From Calamus simplicifolius (Eukaryota; Streptophyta; Magnoliopsida; Arecales; Arecaceae), in NCBI GenBank assembly GCA_900491605.1, contig UESW01004075.1:315976-379975 (forward strand): a DNA stretch of 64,000 bases. The letters run 5' to 3'. The notes beneath the pieces were generated by a model that saw only the letters and a list, made by a program, of their open reading frames with translations, was not told the DNA's origin and ran no database searches. The first letter of the stretch is position 1. Each line of letters starts with the position of its first letter. Below are positions 24,228 to 34,930 of the stretch, one piece after another. A program made the translations under genes and the position numbers.

Positions 24228-25259
24228 TGATCCCGGGTTGTGAGAGTGTGGATATTATTATTAGTTACAGTAATGACGCTCGAGTTTGATTATTATAATA
24301 TATCCTTGTAGTGTGCACTGGTGATCTATATATCCTTTATATTCCTAGCTAAGATTTGAATGGAAGTTGTTGGGGGGGGGGGGCTGGGGGTGTGGGAAGG
24401 AAGAATTAATAGGCAGGAACAACATGGATTTTAATTTTCTTTCTGGATTCGTTGGCATGTGGCCCTACGTACGTACGTGTGGTCCATGTATGATAGTTCT
24501 TCATCATAGCATTTCGCTTTTGCAACGTTGTGATCTTTAATTACCCACCATCGGCTGTCATATATATGTTACTAATTCCTAGAATTATCATTTGAGCGCT
24601 CGTGCTGGGAAGCTCGTCAGTGTTGATGTTACTTTATTACATGTGACTCGCCCTGTCATCATTTGGATAATGTGCCAATTGTGTGCTGTTTGATGTCATC
24701 CTGTGGCAATAAATATTCACTATAGCTGCGAAGGGAAAGCTGAGACTTTGAATTTAAAGTAGTGGCATGTTAATAAGAATTATGACACGCTAACATGCTG
24801 CAGGTTGCCGTTATCTTTTGTCACCAAATTAAGGAGGTAGGCTCTTTACAATCCACGTATCATGCGAAAGGTGGCGTTCATGGGGAACTGTTTGTTTTCG
24901 CCCACTGCAAGCCTTTCTCTGGGCCTTAGCAGCCTTAGGGATCACTGAATCAACGATCAGCTACAGAAGACGAGCATTCAATGTTCTGCCACTGGATTCC
25001 CGGCTCTCATTCGGATAGTTTCTGAAAAGGCTTCTTTAGCCCTCGTATCATATTTTTCAAGAAAGTACGGTATGAAATAGCTAATCATATATAGGAGCCA
25101 TTTGGGGGTCATTACATCATTGCAGGATGTTACCTTCGTATCCAATTGGAAGCCTTTAATTCGTAGGTTGTATATCACTCTTTTCTTTTATGATGAAATA
25201 GAACATTAATTATGGTCTCACAAACAAAATGTTATGAGCATCAACTTGCACCAAAAGAT
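24228..25259. other. Downstream region of the kinase, no gene seen
   Basis: It should hold the 3' UTR and polyadenylation region. There is a G-run near 24373-24385, and AATAAAT near 24707 is rather far downstream to be the signal. Small frames show no motif. Confidence 0.5.
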
Positions 25260-25700
25260 TCAAGTGCTCAGAAAAGTGATTAGTCTATAAGTCGATCTGT
25301 AACTACGATCTGTCTCTAAGTTGAGGACAAGACCAATCAGGAACCCGTACGTGACTTGATTACCTTTTCTAAGACATGGGTATAGAAGAATTTGTTTGAC
25401 AACAAACAAAAGAAGTAATAAACAACGAAGAATAGAATGAACACTCTTAGAGGTTCCAGACAACCAGGTAATTATGACAGTGGAGCCTCCCTCTAGAATG
25501 AACTTTTAACTTTGAATAAGCTTCAATAACAGTTTTAATACCCCATCAAGCAACCTTAAGCTCAACGATAAGCATGAGGTCTTGCGAGTAGGAATTGTTA
25601 ATTTGACCAACAATATCTTCCCATGCTCATTATGAATTCAAAAACCAGCATCGACACTGTAGGATTTGATAGAACCATCAAAATTAATGTTTAAAATACC
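25260..25700 (-). pseudogene. LINE RNase H relic
   Basis: The minus strand opens with INFDGSIKSYSVDAGFE, the first strand of an RVT_3 RNase H domain. It continues through TVIITWLSGTSKSVHSILR to LRKGNQVTYGFLIGLVLN, which lines up with the usual EANQVADWLAS end. Stops lie between. It is a different copy from those at 4741 and 43450. Element A inserted about 100 bp to its right. Confidence 0.6.
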
Positions 25701-25799
25701 TCACCAAAGAAGGGTTTGCCAATAGAAAAAGGTCGCATATAAAGTGTTGCATGTATGTTAATTGAATATGTATCCAACATAATTAAAAAATATGTTTAT

Positions 25800-26757
25800 T
25801 GTTGCCGCCGGGATCCATCCTCCGACTCGGACGCGATCGATCTCCAATGGGGGGCGGACCTGCACAAAAGTCCTCGCGAGAGGTGTTGGGGGTGGCCCTC
25901 CGCGGAAGACCCTCCGATGCTCAAGTCAGTGGAGAAGAAATCGGCGATCAACCAGATAATGGGGAGGTGGATCTCTCCGGAGGCCTCTCCGGGGCGGCCA
26001 ATCGGGAGCTCTAGAGGGCAAGAGCACCGACGAGCTACCGGCGAGAGAGCGGGAGAGTGAGGAGTGAGGGTGTGAGCGCGCGCGAATGTGCGTACCTGAG
26101 GAATCTGGGAGTGTCCTATTTATAGACTGTCACCTGGATCTTGAGCACCTTCTGGAAGGTTCAGAGGTTGTTAGGATATGGGAGTGGGTCGAATCAGGCC
26201 GTTGTGGGGCTGTTGGGATCCGTATCTTATCTGTTAGGGGATCGACGGCTGGGAGAGCCCCTTGATGGCTTGAGATCTGGTAGATATGTAGGTCTCAGGG
26301 CCTTGATAGGTTCTAGACCACTTCTCAGTATGATTCCTTGTCTAGGGTGCCGTTATAGTAGGCTGAGGCTCTCCCGCGTCAGGTTCCGCGGAGGTGGGTA
26401 TTGGATCGTGGGGCGTTCAGTGAAGCCGGGTCATGGAAGCTCGGGGAGGTCGAGCTACGGAAGCCCGGGAAGGCCGAGCTGCGGAAGCCCGGGAAGGCCG
26501 AGCTACGGAAGCCCGGGAAGGCCGAGCTGCGGGAGCCCGGGGAGGCCGAGCTACGGAAGCCCGGGGAGGCCGAGCTACGAAGCCCGGGGAGGCCGAGCTG
26601 CGGAAGGCCGGGGAGGCCGAGCTACGGAAGCCCGGGGGGGCCGAGCTACGGAAGCCCGGAAAGGCCGAGCTACGGAAGCCCGGGAAGGCCGAAGGGAGGA
26701 GGTCGGCCTTAGCCGCCTCGCACGGATATTGATGCAATGACGATTTTACCCCCAACA
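25800..26757 (-). repeat. 3' LTR of element A
   Basis: 958 bp, starting TGTTGCCGCCGGGATCC and ending TTTTACCCCCAACA. It is shorter than its partner because the internal 24-bp array has fewer units. Confidence 0.96.
26430..26696. repeat. 24-bp tandem array inside the 3' LTR of A
   Basis: About 11 units of roughly 24 bp with the core GAAGCCCGGGAAGGCCGAGC, alternating TACG and TGCG at the end. Long frames across it (for example 26141-26740) are repeat artefacts. Confidence 0.93.
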
Positions 26758-26776
26758 CATGCCCTCCACTCCCTAG
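26758..26776 (-). other. Polypurine tract of element A
   Basis: Beside the 3' LTR the minus strand reads CTAGGGAGTGGAGGGCATG, the purine-rich primer for second-strand synthesis. Confidence 0.65.
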
Positions 26777-26934
26777 TTCGAAGCGTAGGTTCGGGCATAG
26801 GGAGTATAAGTCCAAGGCGTGTTCCGGATGGGACGTTTTGGTTTAGACAGCCCGTGCAATGATGCCCTAATTAATGCGACAGGGTCATCGTGCCTTCGGG
26901 GGTAAGGCTCTCAAAAGTGACGGTTGGGAATGCG

Positions 26935-27060
26935 CCACGTCGCGAATCCCGATCGATCGGGCGTTTGTCGAGGCGGTTCCGAACGCCTCAGCGGGACACC
27001 CCGTCTTCTCAAGGTGGCTTCCTTAGTGGGGAAGCAAGGCGATAGACGTACTATATATAT
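26935..27060 (+). promoter_or_regulatory. Antisense promoter 1 of element A (ACGT motif plus TATA)
   Basis: CCACGTCG at 26935-26942 is a G-box-like ACGT motif. TATATATA at 27052-27060 lies about 105 bp before the ATG of the antisense gene. The same pairing occurs at 31071, 33009 and 46158. Confidence 0.5.
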
Positions 27061-27161
27061 ATGTGCATGTTCGCAGCATCCTCTCGTCTTGTTTTTTGAA
27101 AAGTTTGGCCTTTCATCCTTCTCGACGCTCGTCGTTTCGCCTGGTGTTTTTCTCAATCGAG

Positions 27162-30097
27162 ATGGCGATGAGCCCCGACGATGTGGTTTCGGAGATTGTA
27201 GCTGAGGATTTGGGAAGGATTCACCAATGGTATGGCATGCCCTCAGATGTCGTTCTGCGGGCGCCGGAGTCTGGGGATAGGGTCTCGCGAGATCTGGAGT
27301 CCGGGGTCTTCATTTATGAAGACAGTTTGAAGGCAGGCTTTCGTTTCCCTCTCCATCCCTTGGTGAAGGAGATAATGACCCACTACAACATCTGCCCGGC
27401 GATGGTGGCCCCAAACAGTTGGCGGAGCATCATCGGATTCATCTCGATGTGCCACCAAATTCAGATTGTCGCCACTCTTCCCCTTTTTCGCGCCTGCTAC
27501 CATCTGATACCTGGGAGGAAATCAGAGTGGCCTACATTGGGCCCCGGAGGTCCTTCAACGTTATTGTGGATAAGCCGTCCTCCATCAAGGGATGGAAGAG
27601 CCGGTTCGTTATAGCAGAGGGGAACATTGGTTCCGACTTCCCTCGGAAATGGGGGAACTTTGTTAGGGATGCGGAAACGCATCCAATTTTGTCAGCGCAG
27701 GAGGAGAGGGATTTGGACATCCTTCGCAATGGCCAAGTGTTTTCGGCCAATGACCTGTTATCGGAGGGAGCCCTTTTCGCAGCCGGGCTCAGCTCCCAGG
27801 ACCCGCAAGGTGAGTTCTCCCTTTACCTTTTTTCGCTGTGTGTTTTCCTGATGAATGTGTTTGGATCTGATCGTGCGTGTTTCATTCTTTCAGCCAAGAG
27901 GTCGGCACTGTCGAGCCTTGCCAAGAGGAAGAGAGGAAAGCGCCCAGGGGAGAGTAGCGGCGCGGATAGCGGCAGGCCCGAGAAAAGGGCCCATACCTCC
28001 GCAAGAAGCCCGCCGGACACGGAGCGGTTACGACAGGAGCGCCGGGGGCGAAGGAGGGTTTGGGGAGAGAAGCCATGATCCCTTGTCCTCCCGTGTTAGA
28101 GATATCGGATAGCTCAGACGAGGCTCCGTTGGTTCGTCTGACCGCGTCCCCTATGAAAGAGGAACCAGCAATGGATCTGGCGAAGGCGGTCGTTTCTGTG
28201 GGGCCTTCCGTCCCGCGGGATCACCACCGGCTCCAGCAGGAGAGGGGGAAGGGACAGCTGCAGCCAAGGAGGTTCAGGGAGAGCTCCCTCTTGGTCTCTC
28301 TGCAGGGGAGTCCGGTAGTAGTGAAGCCGGGTCACTCGCGGTAGTTCAGAAGCGGGCCAGATAGAGGCTTCGGCGGAGCCTGCAGGGGAGGCGCAAGTGG
28401 TAGGCCGGGCCGAGGCCTCGGGGGGCCTGTGGCGGAGACGCAGATGGTGGTGACCGGGAAAGGTGCGTCGGAAGAGGGGACGCAGCAAGGTGGGAGTCCC
28501 GCATTGGGAGCTCCCTCGAAAAAGATTTTGGGGAGGCTGGCGCTTGGGCTAGCCGAATTATCTGAAGAAGTCCAAGCCAGGGCCTTGATAGAAGAGGCTG
28601 GGAAGTTGGGGGCCTCTCAGACGGAGGTCGCCCAGGTTGGTCCCTCAGGCGGGGACGGTCAGCCCAGCAGTTCGAGCGCTGGTGTTGAGGAGGCGTTTTC
28701 CGCCTTAATGAGGTCGGCCTTGTATCCGGGTGCAGATCCTTCGGCGGACAAGTTTGCAGATTTGGAGCTGGTCGATGCTGCGTTCGGTCAGCAAGGCGTG
28801 GCTGAAAGTGTCCATCTCCTTCCCGATATCGACAATACGACCCTGATGAGGATGACTCGGGCCTATGCCTCGCGGGTGAGTTATTTCTCTTGTGCGGTGG
28901 ATGTTTCCTGATTGACCCCATCGTGGGTTTTTATTCATCTTTTGTCTCGCAGAGCGTTTTGCTTTCTCGGGCGATGTGCTGGCGTTTGAGTTTGGCGACG
29001 GGGGCCAGCATTCAGGCCAGGAGAGACAATGCCGAGCTCCAATCACGATTGAAGGTGTCTGAGAAGTTCGAAGAACTTATGGCTATGAGTGATAGAAGTT
29101 TGAAGGGGATAAGGGCGGCACACCAGGTCGCCCTGGCCGAGGTGTCCAAGCAAAAGCGTAGAGTGGAGGAGTTACAGGAACTCCTGGCGAAGAACGATAA
29201 CGCGTGCTTGGAGCTGGCTAGAATTGAGTCGAAACATTCCGCGGAGGTGGCGGCGATGCGGCGGGAACATAGTGAAAGCTTGGGTCGGCTGGGAAGGGAA
29301 GCTGCCGACGAAAGAAAGCGCCTGGCCAGAATGCTTGGCGAAGTGGAGGAAAAGCTGAAGCGGCGCGATGGCGAAATTGCTCACTTGAGGGAGGGCGCTA
29401 AATGGCACCAGGGGACAATAGCTCGGGTGAGCAACGAGTTATCCCAAGCCCGGGAGGAGGTCGAAGCCAAACAGTTGAGAATCAATACTCTGCAGGAGAG
29501 AGTCGAGCTGGTCGGGGCTGACAGGACAAGAGCCAGGGTGAGGCTGAGGAGCTGACCAAGAGGTTGGCCAGACGAGAGGAGGAGGTACGATCTCATTTTC
29601 CCCCTTTTAGTTTCTTCACTGGTCTCTTGTGATGCCGATTGACTTTGGCTTTTTCAGATGGCGAAGTTAGAGTTGGAGATTCGGGCTCTCCAAGGTGAGC
29701 TCGTGTCCAACCGCAACAAGAGCTCAGAACTCGAGACGCGGGCCGGCGAGTCTGAGGAGCAAAACATCATTTTGCGGGCTCAAGTTGCGGAGGCTGAGAA
29801 GCAGGCTGCTGAGGCTAAGATGCAGCTCGCCATACTCAAGGGGAAGCAGGATGCTATCGGTGTTGACGCCTTCCAACTTGGAATGGAAGAATGTAAAGAT
29901 AAGATATCCAGTGAGCATCCAGAATGGGATCTCTCTTTTCTGATACTGAAGCTCCTGATGACGGTGAGTCCGAAGGAGAAGAGGAGGATGAATATGTCGA
30001 CGTCTCCGATACCGATCCTGGTGCGCCCCGGGTCCCAGCGAAGCCGCAGCTTCTGATGGACGATCGCAAACTGCCGCTGAAGGGGCAAAGGTATTAG
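27162..30097 (+). CDS. Antisense extra gene (aORF) of Tat element A, spliced, frame-disrupted
   Basis: This gene lies opposite to gag-pol. The ATG at 27162 (TCGAGATGGCG) begins MAMSPDDVVSEIV. The N-terminal domain has FRFPLHPLVKEIM, PAMVAPNSWRSI and SIKGWKSRF, shared with the gene at 46315, and resembles the plant family Pfam calls putative gypsy-type transposon (PF04195). Three clear introns: 27810-27893 (CAAG|GTGAGT ... TTCAG), 28876-28952 and 29585-29657. The middle is Ser/Pro-rich and charged, and about 28960-29850 encodes a long coiled coil (heptads such as ELQELLAKND, RLKVSEKFEELM). The end is acidic (SEGEEEDEYVDVSD). Single-base shifts occur near 27510, 28050, 29520 and 29935, so as written it is not translatable. 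Function is unknown. Similar antisense ORFs are known in Tat elements. Confidence 0.7.
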
Positions 30098-30477
30098 AGA
30101 GGTGAACCTAGTCACACCTCTGCAGGATGTAACTGAGAGCTCCTCCAAAACTGACGTGGCTCCTGGACCTTAGGAGCACCCCTGTATTTTACTTTTTAAA
30201 GTCTGACCGATGTTTCCCAATGAATGAAACCTCCATTTTCATTTAAGTGTTTTTCCTTGTATGGCCCTGTTGCCGCCCAGTCTTGCCTCAATCGTGAGCG
30301 ACTTATGGCTCGTTGATGTTCCTTGGTCATTTTTGTTTCGGGATTGAGGGAAGGCATTGGCTTAACCCAAGGCGGGGCGATAGCCTTGACTGGCGAACCG
30401 GCAGGCGATCTGGTTCGGCTCATGTCTTAATTAAGACTCAGGAAACGAAACTGGACGGTTAAGACCGATTGGTAAGG

Positions 30478-30657
30478 TAGGTCGGTTTGGGTCGACGGGC
30501 GAAGTAGGTCGGCTAGGGCCGACAAGCAAAGTAGATCGGCTAGGGCCGACGAGCAAAATAGGTCGGCTAGGGCCGACGAGCAAGATAGGTCGGCTAGGGC
30601 CGACGAGCAAATAGGTCGGCTAGGGCCGACAAGCAAATAGGTCGGCTAGAGCTGACA
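30478..30657. repeat. About 28-bp hairpin tandem array
   Basis: Six to seven units with the inverted repeat GTCGGCTAGGGCCGAC followed by GAGCAAAATAG or a variant. Each unit can form a 6-bp stem. It lies just beyond the end of the antisense gene. Confidence 0.9.
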
Positions 30658-31070
30658 TATGAGGGCGGTTGCCGAAGTATTTTTCGCTTCCTTGGGTCAT
30701 TTCAGTTCGCGTAGCCCTCGTGCTTATTTTGTTATTCTGTCAGCGCCCTGCCATTTTGCAGGCAAATCGGTTTTTATTTTACCAAAATGATGATACGGCG
30801 CTGTGGGGAACATAAAGCTGCTCTAGAGCTTTCCGGAAGGTGCTCTTTTCCCATGCAGGCCGTTTTGACGTACGGCGCACGCAGCCGTTTGCCATTGGAG
30901 GACATTATTTTCGTAGGACGATCTCCTGAACCTGCCAGCTTCCGTAACGCTGGCGGATGATCCTCTGCATTTAATGATCGCGATTCGGGATCAAGAGGAA
31001 ATCTCTGTATATGTCATAACTCAGGCGGTGGGCTTGGCGCGCATTAGGGCGCCGCTTTCATCCTGGGAGG

Positions 31071-31152
31071 CCACGTGGAGGTATGGGCCAGGTGTTGAAT
31101 CTCGGGGCTTATAGCCTTGGCGATTGCTCCCGGTCCATTTTGGCCTATAAAA
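31071..31152 (+). promoter_or_regulatory. Antisense promoter 2 of element A (G-box plus TATA)
   Basis: CCACGTGG (31071-31078) is a perfect G-box and CCTATAAAAAGGG (TATAAAA at 31146-31152) a strong TATA box, 68 bp apart. Confidence 0.6.
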
Positions 31153-31990
31153 AGGGAAAGTGGGGTAGTGCTAAGCCATCCCCAAAAGTTTCTTTTCCAC
31201 TAGAGCTTCATCATGCTCGTTTCTCTGTTGTTGCGAGTGGGAGGACTGAGCTTTTCTCTTGCAAGCTTTTTGCCTCCGGATAGTTGGGGCGATGAAGGAG
31301 CTGCCGAAGGATGGCTCGCCCTTAGGGGATGAGTCCCGGAGATCATATGGAGAGCGCACATGGAGGGCGCAGAGATCACACGGAGAGCACACATACACTC
31401 TTCCAGTGTGACCTTTGTGGTTCCCCTTTGGGGACGCACGGTAGGGAGTGCACGCGGGCTCCCCATGAGTCGCTTGAACTTCTCCTCCTCCCCTGATTTG
31501 GATCCCTGGGCTCGTGCGCCCGGGGAATCTTTCACACATGGGGAGGGGGTGAAAGTGTGCCGCCCGCCGATGCCTTGTCCTTGAGCCACGGCAAGGTGGG
31601 GCGGTGCATACTCGATTTGGGAGAGCGTTCCGACGCCAGGGTCCGCTGGCTCCCTATCTGCTCGCCGGGGGGTCCCTCGGTTGGGTGGTCTGGATGGCCA
31701 CCCAAATATCTCGGTTGGGTCACCGAGATATCATTATTTACTGAAGCTGGCCGCAACGATTGGTCCATGTCGCCCGGCTATTATCAGCTCGAGCTGACTG
31801 GATGCGGCTTAACTGGTTCGGCGGTCGGATGCCGGAGCACCACGTCGCCCAGGTCTGCTTTGGAGCAGTTGCCGAGTTTTGTATTTGTCTTTATTTTATG
31901 CATTTCAATGCTCTTGTAAAGCCTTTTAGGCATTTGTAACCGGTTTTGACGGCAATAAAGAGAGTTTTATTCTGTTTCTCAATCTCTATT
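31153..31990 (+). other. Possible transcription unit without clear coding frame
   Basis: The stretch starts at promoter 2 and ends after CAATAAAG (AATAAA at 31954-31959) in a T-rich context with TTGTAA upstream, like a plant polyadenylation region. The longest frame (31557-31919, 120 codons) shows no motif. It may be a decayed antisense gene or a non-coding transcript. Confidence 0.4.
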
Positions 31991-32194
31991 TCTTCTGTGC
32001 CAAGTTTATTGTTGCTGTTGGGCATGGGTGCCTCGCTCGCTCTTAGGCGAAGATCCCGCGCTATCCGAACTAATCAAGGTTCATAAGCGACAGTCTAGGG
32101 ATCATTCGGCGAAATACGCTCCTTACTTCGGTCCGAAGTTTGGTATTTTGTGCTTCGTCCTTATCGGAGTTCGCATCCTTGCAGGTCGGTTTGC

Positions 32195-32690
32195 CGAAGT
32201 TCAAAAATTTTGCTTGGCTTCACCAAGGTTCGGAGAACTTGTAGCTCGGCCCAACCGAGTTCGGAGAGGTTCTACTTGGCCCTGCCAAGGTTCGGAGAAC
32301 TTGTAGCTCGACCCAGCCGAGGTTCGGAGAGGTTTTACTTGGCCCTGCCAAGGTTCGGAGAATTTGTAGCTCGGCCCAGCCAAGGTTCGGAGAACTTGTA
32401 GCTCGGCCCAGCCGAGGTTTGGAGAGGTTTACTTGGCCCTGCCAAGGTTCAGAATTTGTAGCTCGACCCAGCCGAGGTTCGGAGAGGTTTTACTTGGCCC
32501 TGCCAAGGTTCGGAGAATTTGTAGACCCAGCCGAGGTTCGGAGAGGTTTTACTTGGCCCTGCCAAGGTTCGGAGAATTTGTAGCTCGGCCCAGCCGAGGT
32601 TCGGAGAACTTGTAGCTCGGCCCAGCCGAGGTTCGGAGAAGTTTTACTTGGCCCTGCCAAGGTTCGAAGGTTCGGGCTCGGAGAAATGAC
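32195..32690. repeat. Hairpin tandem array, variant copy
   Basis: About eight units of about 60-65 bp alternating CTCGGCCCAGCCGAG and CTTGGCCCTGCCAAG hairpins, joined by GTTCGGAGA with either ACTTGTAG or GGTTTTA. It is related to the array at 33885 but with TGTAG in place of TGTTG. Confidence 0.9.
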
Positions 32691-33008
32691 TTAGCTGCCA
32701 CTATGAGCCATAGTGTAAGATCTCTATGATGCTTGTGAGGGGGCACTAGGCGGAACGAGCGGTATGTTGTCATGCTCCTTTATTTATGACGTTACCCTTT
32801 CCGAGGGGACAAGTCATTGGCCAGACGCCGGATTCTTCCCTCTGCTCTTCCCGAAAAAGGAGCTTGGGGAAGTGCTGGAGCATTTATTACGGGGGGCGGC
32901 AGATCGGAAAGTATTCTGTTCGGGGGATTCCCGATCAGTCAGTCCGCACTTACCGATCTCACTCGGGATGGGGTGCGGTGCCTTGGATTCTGCAGTCATT
33001 AAGTGATG

Positions 33009-33080
33009 ACACGTGGCAAGTTCTCATAGGTCGGTAGCTACGGTGTGACCGATTGAGATACCTGCCTGACGAGTATAAAT
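33009..33080 (+). promoter_or_regulatory. Antisense promoter 3 of element A (G-box plus TATA)
   Basis: ACACGTGG (33009-33016) is a G-box/ABRE core and GTATAAATATG (TATAAAT at 33074-33080) a TATA box, 61 bp before the ATG of the next ORF. Confidence 0.6.
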
Positions 33081-33140
33081 ATGACCGAAGGGTGTGGTCT
33101 TAGTCATCCCTTGGTTCAAGTCATGAAATAGTGTCAGACC

Positions 33141-33443
33141 ATGGCCTCTCAAGGGCGATCCTCAGAAGAGTTGCGTGCATCTCTCAACGGTTTGCTGTAT
33201 TCGGAGAGGGGGCGCCCCACCATCACTGTCGACGGGCTGGGTCTGGCGTCGACCCTCGCGAGCAATCAGCAGCTCGTAAGGGTCGTCGAGGAGTACATGG
33301 ACGTGTCAACCAAGGAGGCGGAGGCCCTGCGCCGGGTGGTAGACCGGCAGAGGGAGGAGGTCGAATCGCTTCGCCAGCAGGTTGCTGATCTCACCGAGCG
33401 CCTGGAGGATCTGCTGGCGTCTGGAAGCGACTCCGACCCCTGA
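33141..33443 (+). CDS. Small antisense coiled-coil protein of element A, 100 residues
   Basis: A complete frame with start context GACCATGGCC and stop TGA, not interrupted although its neighbours are. The protein opens MASQGRSSEELRASLNGLL, continues with a short predicted globular part (PTITVDGLGLASTLASNQQL), then heptads (VVEEYMDV, LRRVVDRQREEVESLRQQV, LTERLEDLLASG) and an acidic end (SGSDSDP). A G-box and a TATA box stand upstream at the right spacing. It lies between two hairpin arrays, on the strand opposite to pol. I recognise no family. It might associate with the coiled coil of the larger antisense protein, but that is speculation. Pure chance is less likely given the length, start context and promoter. 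Confidence 0.5.
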   Translation: MASQGRSSEELRASLNGLLYSERGRPTITVDGLGLASTLASNQQLVRVVEEYMDVSTKEAEALRRVVDRQREEVESLRQQVADLTERLEDLLASGSDSDP

Positions 33444-33884
33444 CTTAGGGCCTCCGTTACTTTTGTTTTTGCTTTTGCTTTTCTTGTCTCTCTTTTTGTG
33501 TACTTCCCTCTTTTCGGATTAATGCAAAGAGGCTTTGTTCAGATAACCTTCCTTTTTCAAGAGTCTTTTGCTTTTAAACATGTCATTCGCGTAATAGTTA
33601 GGGAGTCGGCGTGGCTCCACTGGTTCACGCGTCGAAATAGACGCTTTGATCGATGGGTTATAGGGGCGTTACCCAAAGATTTTAGTAGCAGAGGGGCATT
33701 CCTTGGCTCTGCTCGGGGCTTTTGGCCGATTACGCGGGGCTTAATGGGCCCTTCCTTTTGTGTGTCAACGGTTTTTTGCTCAGCGTGCTTCGTTTTAAAT
33801 TGGCGGAAATTTTGGGGACTATTTGGAAGTCCCTCGGCCTTAATCGGGGCCTACGCACTTCGACTTTCAGCCGGTGTCTTAACT

Positions 33885-34930
33885 TGAAGAATTTTTACTC
33901 AACCTTGCTGAGGTTCGGAGAACGTTTTACTTGGCCCTGCCAAGGTTCGGAGAATTTGTTGCTCGGCCCAGCCGAGGTTCGGAGAATGTTTTACTTGCCT
34001 GCCAAGGTTCGAGGTTGCCAAGGTTCAGAGAATGTTTTACTTGGCCCTGCCAAGGTTCGGAGAAATTGTTGCTCGGCCCAGCCGAGGTTCGGAGAATATT
34101 TTACTTGGCCCTGCCAAGGTTCGGAGAATTTGTTGCTCGGCCCAGCCGAGGTTCGGAGAATGTTTTACTTGGCCCTGCCAAGGTTTTTGCTCGGCCCAGC
34201 CGAGGTTCGGAGAATATTTTACTTGGCCCTGCCAAGGTTCGGAGAATTTGTTGCTCGGCCCAGCCGAGGTTCGGAGAATATTTTACTTGGCCCTGCCAAG
34301 GTTCGGAGAACGAGGTTCGGAGAATATTTTACTTGGCCCTGCCAAGGTTCGGAGAATTTGTTGCTCGGCCCAGCCGAGGTTCGGAGAATTTTTACTTGGC
34401 CCTGCCAAGGTTCGAGAATTTGTTGCTCGGCCCAGCCGAGGTTCGGAGAATGTTTTACTTGGCCCTGCCAAGGTTCGGAGAATTTGTTGCTCGGCCCAGC
34501 CGAGGTTCGGAGAATATTTTACTTGGCCCTGCCAAGGTTCGGAGAATTTGTTGCTCGGCCCAGCCGAGGTTCGGAGAATTTTACTTGGCCCTGCCAAGGT
34601 TCGGAGAATTTGTTGCTCGGCCCAGCCGAGGTTCGGAGAATATTTTACTTGGCCCTGCCAAGGTTCGAGAATTTGTTGCTCGGCCCAGCCGAGGTTCGGA
34701 GAATATTTTACTTGGCCCTGCCAAGGTTCGGAGAATTTGTTGCTCGGCCCAGCCGAGGTTCGGAGAATATTTTACTTGGCCCTGCCAAGGTTCGAGAATT
34801 TGTTGCTCGGCCCAGCCGAGGTTCGGAGAATATTTTACTTGGCCCTGCCAAGGTTCGGAGAATTTGTTGCTCGGCCCAGCCGAGGTTCGGTTTTACTTGG
34901 CCCTGCCAAGGTTCGGAGAATTCCTGTCCA
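33885..34930. repeat. 64-bp dimeric hairpin tandem array
   Basis: About 16 units of 63-64 bp. Each is two related 32-bp halves: GTTCGGAGAATTTGTTG plus hairpin CTCGGCCCAGCCGAG, then GTTCGGAGAATATTTTA plus hairpin CTTGGCCCTGCCAAG. Some units are truncated. Frames of up to 405 codons over it are repeat artefacts. Confidence 0.95.

Noticed and set aside
26141..26815. Repetitive frames rich in Gly, Ser, Pro and Arg, up to 199 codons
   Set aside because: They cover the 24-bp array in the LTR of element A on both strands and change with array length between the two LTRs.
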